Part shown: positions 57,869-64,000 of the stretch, one piece after another | How positions within the stretch are numbered: the first letter of the stretch is position 1 | How the letters are laid out: every line of letters starts with the position of its first letter | Assembly: GCF_047675955.1 (NCBI RefSeq) | Contig: NC_132931.1 | Coordinates: 2,232,001 to 2,296,000, forward strand | Direction: 5' to 3' | DNA length: 64,000 bases | Source of the DNA: Chlorocebus sabaeus | Taxonomy: Eukaryota > Chordata > Mammalia > Primates > Cercopithecidae | The notes under the pieces: generated by a model | What the model was told of the DNA's origin: nothing | Databases searched by the model: none | The model's input: only the letters and a program-made list of their open reading frames with translations | Translations under genes and position numbers: made by a program

Positions 57869-58744
57869 GGGTCTAAGATCACCTCTAGGCTATGAAATGT
57901 TACAAGGCTGATCTGTGAGCATGCATCTGAAGACCAGTGTGTGTATGTGTGTGTGTGAGGCCAAGTGCTGTTGCGTGGATGCATTGCACATGTGCTGTTT
58001 GGTGAGACATGGCTTCTTGCTTTGAGACACTTACTCTCTTTAAGGTATCTTTGAGATGCCAGCCCTTGGGAAGTTCCAGCCCAATCACAGGACATAACAC
58101 CCTTCCTGTCCTATCTCATCATTCCTGTGGGATGGAGGGCTCAACTCTATCCCACAACCTTGGGGAACCAGAGACCTCAGAGGTCAGGGGCACCCAGACA
58201 CCATCTGGTCCAGATCTGAGCTAAGGACACGGGGGTTTCTGGTCCAGGTGGAAATTACAAAGCATCCAGTTGGTTTATGTGTCTGTCCTTCATTCATTCA
58301 CCCCTGGTTTATGTGTCTGTCCTTCATTCATTCACCCCAGTGGCTGATGAGTTACGCACAGGGCCTTGGGCTGAGCCTGTTTCATTCGAGCCAAATGAGG
58401 CTAATTTTCAGTGGGTACTGTGTGTGTAGATTTACAACAACAATCTACAACAATAATGTCCACCATCCACGTACAGCTCTTCAAGCCTTCTTCCTGCTTT
58501 CTACAGTCATTTTCTGAGCCTGATCTCCTAAAAGCTGACTTTGATAGGAGACCGCTTCCCAGGCATGGGCATGCACCTCTTGCCAGAATTGAGAGAGCAG
58601 AAAGAGGGCAGAGGGACTCTTCCCAGGATGCGATGTTCAGGGGCCAAGCAATGAGAAATGGAGACTCATCTGTGTGTGGCTGCGAGAAGCCATTGCCTGC
58701 TGCAACGTGCAGACATCCTTATGAGCACTGCTTTCTTAGATGGG
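57869..58744. other. Single-copy DNA with a 34-base tandem duplication
   Basis: tggtttatgtgtctgtcc... at 58271-58304 is repeated at 58305-58338. Otherwise nothing recognised. Confidence 0.5.
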
Positions 58745-58985
58745 TCCCTGATCCGTGGTGGCCAGGGCTCTGTTGGTTTCGTCACCAACGTCTTCCAGTT
58801 ACACTCTCTGAACTTCACATCTCTAGAGAGTCTTTGTTGGTCTTCATTACTGTTTGTTTTTAACTTCAATGGAACCAAAAAGAACTGACATTGATTAAAT
58901 GTGTGTTCAATACATGTTTATTGAGCACCAGTTACTTTAAGGTTGGTCCTGCCTGGGCTTAAATGCCACACAGTGTGCATCTAGC
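58745..58985 (+). repeat. Local direct duplication upstream of CALN1, copy 2
   Basis: Uninterrupted version of 54655-55218, ending at ccacacagtgtgcatct. Confidence 0.85.
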
Positions 58986-58989
58986 CTGG

Positions 58990-59220
58990 GGTTTTTCTCA
59001 ACACAGTGTTGGGAGGAGGGGATGGAGGTTGTAGACAAATGATAGTAAAAGTAGGCAGAGATGAGGGGTGCCTTAACTCAACCAAGGGAGAGGGCCAGGT
59101 CAAGGACAGCTTTTCAGAAGAGGTGACACCTGAGCTGAGTTGTAAGGGACAAGTAGGCGGTAACTGGATATCAGAGAGAGAGAGAGAGATAGAAAGAGGA
59201 TGTTGCCACTTGGTGACATC
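58990..59220 (+). mobile_element. Old LINE-like repeat fragment
   Basis: 'cagcttttcagaagaggtgacacctgagctgagttgtaagggacaagtaggcgg' resembles 3875-3940. Confidence 0.4.
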
Positions 59221-59825
59221 AAGTGGACCTAGAGATTCCGTATGCGTGGGCTGCAAGTCTGCACTGGAGCTGGTAATGGGATGCCGTCTTGGATGCTCTT
59301 TGCTTTAAGGAAGTTAGGAGGATATTGCCCTGGGATTGTGACAGCATCACCAAGTTTGGGAGACTTGGCAAGAGTCCTTCGCCATTAGACGGTGATTTCC
59401 AGCTCAGTCCCCCATTTTGTTTCCGTGGATTTCCTGATGTCAGCAGCAAGGAAACAAATGATGCTGGTGAGGTGCTTTGCTTCCTTGCAAGTTGCAATCA
59501 CGTTGGCGGCTATAGCTCTCTCCACACTGCTCATACTCCAGCAATGCCCATGGGGATACAAATGGAAAAATACCTGTAAATATTAAGGTTGGCTCCAAAA
59601 GCCCATTATTGGCTTGTTGTGCAATACCCTCTGGTGACACTGAGGCCTTATTAATAACTAAACATCTGTCACAACGGTAATTATATTTCTTGTGCCAGGA
59701 TTGTGTTTCTACCATTGTCCTGTGTAAACACGGAAGGGAGGGTGTGAATTATTTAGGCGGCCGGCTTTGAGAAAAATAATCGCCCAGCACTGTGCAGGCT
59801 GTAAGTTTCTGTCAACTCCTTTCAG
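59221..59825. other. Single-copy DNA upstream of the CALN1 exon
   Basis: No repeat family is recognisable. AT-rich at 59560-59700 (several TTATTAATAA-like stretches) and turning GC-rich near 59755 (ggcggccgg). It is the natural place for a proximal promoter if the exon is a first exon, but no TATA box is clear. Confidence 0.5.
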
Positions 59826-60017
59826 AGTCTCAGTGCCTTCGCTGACGTTCCTTTGATGTGCTCCTAAATCTCTCTGAGAACATCGCCCTGGACCCCCGAT
59901 GCGGCTGCCAGAGCAACCCGGAGAGGGGAAGCCCGAGAATGAGAAAAAGGGGGACGGAGGAGCCCTCGGACGGGGAGAGGAGCCGCCGAGGAGCCAGGCC
60001 CCCGACTTCCCCACCTG
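59826..60017 (+). other. CALN1: Likely extent of the CALN1 exon including 5' UTR
   Basis: A pyrimidine-rich run ending ctcctttcag at 59825 is a good splice acceptor 73 bases upstream of the ATG, so this could be an internal exon with 5' UTR. A TGA at 59843 closes the frame that overlaps the upstream part, and no in-frame upstream ATG precedes 59899 within the exon. About eleven CpGs fall within roughly 130 bases around the ATG, unusual for this window, so a first exon with its own promoter is the alternative. Confidence 0.5.
59899..60017 (+). CDS. CALN1: CALN1 (calneuron-1/CaBP8) alternative first coding exon
   Basis: Seen: ATG at 59899 (context cccccgATGc) opens 39 full codons plus two bases of a Trp codon; the reading begins MRLPEQPGEG, continues through an acidic/basic Gly-rich stretch (KPENEKKGDGG) and ends APDFPTW. 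This matches, from memory, the 42-residue extension of the long calneuron-1 isoform, whose next residues (EK, then the usual MPFHH start) must come from the next exon outside this window. Splitting the Trp codon 2|1 at CTG|GCAAGT gives the right phase. Known: calneuron-1 is a brain-enriched EF-hand calcium sensor with a C-terminal membrane anchor that acts at the Golgi and inhibits phosphatidylinositol 4-kinase beta at low calcium. The extension contains no EF hand or membrane segment and its function is unknown to me. Residue 25 reads Arg where I remember Gly in human. If unspliced, the frame would stop after 98 codons at 60195. Confidence 0.82.
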
Positions 60018-60023
60018 GCAAGT
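60015..60023 (+). promoter_or_regulatory. CALN1: GC-type 5' splice site (CTG|GCAAGT)
   Basis: GCAAGT at 60018-60023 matches the consensus for the rare GC-AG introns and is the only cut that splits the Trp codon to allow the known Trp-Glu-Lys continuation. A GT donor (CAG|GTAGGG) lies 52 bases downstream at 60069/60070 and would give a different, longer exon. Confidence 0.65.
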
Positions 60024-60284
60024 CTTCTTCCCCCAAACCCCAGGACCTAGATTGTTTGGCAGCCCTCAGGTAGGGGGTGGTGCAGGGTCCAGGAGCCGTT
60101 GCCGCTGCTGCGTGTCTAGGTTGGAGAGGATCTATGAACTGGACACCTGGGAGAGCTGTCCTGGCTGGGTACAGAGATTCTATCCCCTTTCTTGAGCCTA
60201 TTTGAGATGCGTGGATGGGACGAAGGGATGGGTTTGCAAATCGACTCTTGGGGAGAGACGTGCTTGTTTTCAGGTGAACAATGA

Positions 60285-60555
60285 CAAATACAACTTACAG
60301 AGTGTGGACTATGCACTAGCCTAAAAATGGAGGCTTTGCATAGACAATTTCAATCAATTCTCAAATGATTTCATAAGGATGTTGTTAGTCTCGCTTTGAC
60401 AGGAGGAAAGTAACACAAACATTAGGCAGCTTGACTGAGATGACACAGCCAAAGGCAAACCTGGGATTCCTACCCAAGTCTCTCTGAATTCCACCCCCCC
60501 TCCCACCACTAAAAAAAAAAAAAAATTATGTTCCTAACCACTAGGCTACCCTGTC
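60285..60555 (-). mobile_element. MIR
   Basis: 'gagtgtggactatgcactag ... acaggaggaaagtaac ... gacacagccaaaggcaaacctggga ... cctaaccactaggctaccctg', with an A14 run inserted at 60520. Confidence 0.7.
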
Positions 60556-62540
60556 TCTCTCTGGTCACTCACAGTTCGGGGTGAGGAGTTTTCTATGCTA
60601 CCAAGCCACAGGCCTCCCTGGGTTTTTGATCTTACTCTTTTTCTTTTCCTCGGAGACCTTCATGGCTGTACAAACTCAAGAGGAGTTGCAACTCTGGGTG
60701 TGGTTTGGTATAGAACGCAGTTTTGGTCTGTGTGATGCTGGCATCAAGGAATTGGTCTGTGGTGAGTCCTATAAATGGGTACATTCTGAAATTGTCTTCC
60801 TAAGGCTGTTCAGCATGGGATCTCCAGCTCTAGCCACCAGTTTTCAGTGGTGGCTGAAAGCGTATATGGTGGGGGCAGTTAGTTTAGAGATAGGCTTATG
60901 GGGAAGAAAAGGAAGTGGATGTATTTATGGTGACTACAGCTCCTGGTGTTCAGCAATTTCTCCCATGTGCAGGGGGCCAGACTGTAGGACCCAGGAACAG
61001 GATGCCGCAAGACTCTGTTCAGAACCTTCTCCAACACAGCTTGACATTTGAGAAGTCAAGGGCGGGAGCCGATGAGACCCCTGGCCAAGGGAACGCTTAC
61101 CAACCGGGGGAGCCACTCTCTCAGCCTCTGAGGAAGCATCTGGAATAGGACAGTGTAAAGCTGGAAATGACGAATGCTGAAGGGCAGGCTCAGAGCAAGG
61201 AAGGCTGGCTAGAGTCAGAGAACATTTTGGGATGGTCTCCCCATCTCAGCTCATCCCTTCCAGGAGAGGAACCCCCCACCAAAGGCAGGCGTGGTTGGAC
61301 TTTCACCAACCTAGGATAAATGAAAGGATGCTGAACACTTGCCCTGGTAAAGGGGTGGGACACGTTGAAAAAAGGAGGTAAGAACTGAGTCAGAGAAACA
61401 TTTCTGTAAGTCCTAGGAGGGCTGCCTTGAGTGACAAGTACAGTTGGTGGGACAGGGGAAAGGGATATTTGCCTGCCTCTGTAGATCTGAGGATATCACA
61501 CAGCAAACAGAAAAGAAATCTTTTTGCTCAACACATTGTCACATTAAAAATGTTTCCCCATTTTTTCCTGCATTTTGGGAATTTGGCATTTTTTGGCCAG
61601 AGTTGTGAGTGGCATGAATTAGGCAGTTTAGTGTCACCTGTCTCTAGGGGACAGCGATGACCCAAGGAGTCAGTTTCTCCCAAGGCATGTGCTTCTCCTT
61701 TGGGGCTGAACGTAAACTCCCTTTAGGGCCCGGGGCTAAGGATCTCTACACCTCCTGGCTGTTCCCATCACACATTGGCATGCACGCACGTGCGCGCACA
61801 CACACACACACACACACACGATGAACATATTTTTGTTTTTGTTATTCCTTCCTTGGGCATGTACCCACACATTCCCCAAAGATTTCTTTGTGTAGTGGGC
61901 TGAGAGGGAGAGAGCCAAAAAGCAGGAGATTAGGTGGGGCCAGAGGAGGGAGATCTGTGGTCAAGGTCTTGGCTCCAGGGAGTTGGACGTGAAGGGGAGT
62001 GGGAACATAGGTCATCTGGAACGCATTCTCCCATTAGGTCAGCAGTAATGTCGTCTCTCAGAGCGCATCACCTCCTGCCCTTCAGTTCTCTGACTGGCAA
62101 CCTCCTTCAGATAAAGCACAGCCTAGGTATTGTGAGACCCTTGAGAGAAAGGAGTAAAAGAGAAGGCAGTCCCCATCTGCAGGTCATCTTCTCCAGGTGC
62201 ACTGAAAGAAGCATGTTGACACCTTAGCAAAAACAGGGGCACCAGGGGCCTCCTCTGACCCCAAAGCATGCTCAAAGAGCCACCACTGCTTCCTAGCTGT
62301 GGTGGCCTGGGCGGTTATGCACAGCGTGGGCAGGGCAGGCAAAGTTAGAAAGCAGAGAGGAGCCTCCTTGATGTGTCTCATCTTCCGTCTCCAGATCACT
62401 CACATCTCCCAGAGCCATATTGGTTGCAAGGGACAGAAGGCCAGGAGAGTTCTCAGGAATGAAAAGGGAAACATGCTAGGGATATTTCCATGGGAGTGGG
62501 CAGAGAGTGGGTCTCGTGAAATCCTAGTCCAGAGGTGCAG
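60556..62540. other. 2 kb repeat-free sequence, probable CALN1 intron
   Basis: Only a (CA)n microsatellite at 61798-61820. A 156-codon frame (60581-61051) has no family resemblance and no splice support. Confidence 0.45.
61785..61820. repeat. (CA)n microsatellite
   Basis: gcgcgcacacacac..., preceded by CG alternation (cacgcacgtgcgcgca). Confidence 0.95.
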
Positions 62541-62711
62541 CTCTGGGATTACAGGTGGCCACCACCAAACCCAACTCATTTTTGTATTTTTAGTAGAGAC
62601 GGGGTTTCACCTTGTTGACCAGGCTGGTCTCAAACTCCTGACCTCAACTGATATACCCGCTTTGGCTTCCCAAAGTGCTGGGATTACAGGCTTGAGCCAC
62701 CGTAGCCGGCC
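62541..62711 (-). mobile_element. Alu lacking its 3' half
   Basis: Contains the left arm and linker but no right arm or A-tail, ending ccgtagccggcc. Confidence 0.85.
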
Positions 62712-63155
62712 TTGATTCCTTCTTAATCTCACCTCGTGTAATGTAGCCTCTGCTCCCATCAGTTTACTGATCAGATTCTGGAGGGAACAAGAGCTAGTGT
62801 CAGAGCAGAAGGAGCGATGCCAAGCAATGGCCAGTTCAAAATGTAGCTCATCATCAAAGACCTAGAAGGATGTGGAAAATCTGAGAAAGCTAAGTCTCTT
62901 GGGTTTCTCTGCCCGTGTGAAAATGATTCCTGTCAAATAGCTACCCATTTGACAGTGATCAAATGGAGGAATCAGTGTGGTCTCAATTCCAAATCCCCTG
63001 GGAAACAAGCCCATTGCTGTCCATTCCTGATCAAATCAATAGTGCCCAAGAGAAGAGGGTCAGATGTATGAACACAGCTGCTGCCACTCTAAATGGGCAG
63101 ACAGAAGATGGGGAGGGGGAGTGACTGGAGAACTGGGGTGCCTCCTCACCCCCAT
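62712..63155. other. Single-copy DNA, nothing recognised
   Basis: No repeat or gene signal. Confidence 0.35.
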
Positions 63156-63556
63156 GTATTAGTCCATTTTGTGCTGCTATAAAGGAATACTTGAGATTGG
63201 GCAATTTAAAAAGAGGTTTATTAGGCTCATGGTTCTGCAGACTGGACAAGAAGCATGGCCTAATCTGCTTCTGTTGAGGGCCTCAGGAAGGTTCCAATCA
63301 TAGTGGAAGGCAAAGTGGGAGCAGGAATGTCACATGGAGAGAGAGGGAACAAGAGAGAGGCAGGCTCTTTTAAATAACCAGCTCTTGCATGAACGAATAG
63401 AGTGAGAACTCACTCATTATCACAGGGAGGGTGTGAGGCATTCATGAGGCATTCGCCTGCATGACCCAAACCCGTCCCACTAGGCCCCATCTCCAACACT
63501 GGGGATCACCTTCCAACATGAGATTTGGAGGGGACAAATATCCAAACTATATCATA
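63156..63556 (-). mobile_element. MaLR LTR (MST/MLT1-type)
   Basis: tgtattagtccattttgtgctgc ... ggggacaaatatccaaactatatca. Confidence 0.88.
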
Positions 63557-63728
63557 CCAGTTCCTTGAGCTATTAGATGTATTTCTTATTCTTGGAGTTA
63601 ATTGATGCTCCATGAAGTGCTGGGAAGGTATTTGCTATTAAGGCTTTAAGTTGGAACTTTTCAAGAAGGTGATCCCTACAAGACCCAAAATGATGAAATG
63701 TGACTTGTGGAACAAAAGCAATAGGTTA

Positions 63729-64000
63729 GGCCAGGCGCAGTGGCTCACTTCTGTAATCCCAGCACTTTGGGAGGCTGAGGTGTGTGGATCATGAGGTCAA
63801 GAGAGTGAGACCATCCTGGCTAACATGGTGAAGCTCTATCTCTACTAAAAATACAAAAATTAGCTGGGCATGGTGGTGTGTGCTTATAGTCCCAGCTACT
63901 TGGGAGGCTGAGGCAGGAGAATCGCTTGAACCCAGGAGGCAGACATTACAGTGAGCCGAGATCGTGCCACTGCACTCCAGCCTGGCGACAGACAGAGAGA
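63729..64000 (+). mobile_element. AluS/Y-like, cut by the window end
   Basis: Starts ggccaggcgcagtggctc; the A-tail lies beyond the window. Confidence 0.93.

Noticed and set aside
60581..61051. 156-codon ORF downstream of the CALN1 exon
   Set aside because: Composition is not protein-like (Trp/Ser-rich, no domain), no splice context; chance frame in an intron.

Overview
This window is primate nuclear DNA, almost entirely non-coding and dense in interspersed repeats: by eye about 53 Alu copies, several L1 fragments, MaLR (THE1/MST/MLT1) LTRs, one LTR12 (HERV9) solo LTR, two related class I ERV LTRs, MIR, L2, MER5A and Tigger remnants. Some of the youngest Alu copies (10211-10496, 21952-22261) end in the 'aggcttgagccac' variant typical of Old World monkey AluY, so I infer a cercopithecid (macaque/baboon-type) genome; human or ape cannot be fully excluded from sequence alone.

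The one protein-coding feature I can support is a short exon at the right end (59826-60017, + strand). Its ATG at 59899 starts a 40-residue reading (MRLPEQPGEG... ending DFPTW) that I recognise as the alternative N-terminal extension of calneuron-1 (CALN1/CaBP8), spliced out through a GC-type donor (CTG|GCAAGT) at 60017/60018. The window is therefore read as intron or 5' region of CALN1 on the + strand, with the rest of the gene downstream of the window.

Layout: 1-6.5 kb, L1 3' end, MaLR LTR split by an Alu, and a cluster of Alus; 7-9.6 kb, two copies of one ~350 bp sequence around a class I ERV LTR and a MaLR LTR; 9.8-10.9 kb, a giant polypyrimidine tract containing a young Alu; 11-14.3 kb, Alus (two in the same target site) and a GT-rich minisatellite; 14.3-16.5 kb, repeat-free single-copy DNA; 17-25 kb, MIR/L2, a long shattered old repeat with an AATAAA-rich minisatellite inside, a Tigger element with two nested Alus, and a polypurine tract; 25-31 kb, MER5A, two THE1 LTRs and single-copy DNA; 31.8-32.1 kb, a promoter-like CCAAT/NRF1 block; 32-42.5 kb, Alus, old repeats, a second giant polypyrimidine tract and a scrambled L1 locus; 42.5-50.2 kb, mostly single-copy with LTRs and a 0.95 kb TG-rich minisatellite; 50.6-51.2 kb, an LTR12 promoter in the same direction as CALN1; 51.3-59 kb, old L1 sequence, a long hairpin, and a 250 bp sequence present twice; 59.2-62.5 kb, the Alu-free CALN1 exon neighbourhood; 62.5-64 kb, Alu/MaLR.

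The main signals beyond annotation are the CALN1 alternative exon with a GC donor, the LTR12 positioned to act as an alternative promoter for it, a promoter-like block at 31.8 kb, a ~200 bp hairpin at 53.7 kb, and five pairs of unexplained local duplications. No bacterial-type system, CRISPR array or intact mobile-element gene is present.
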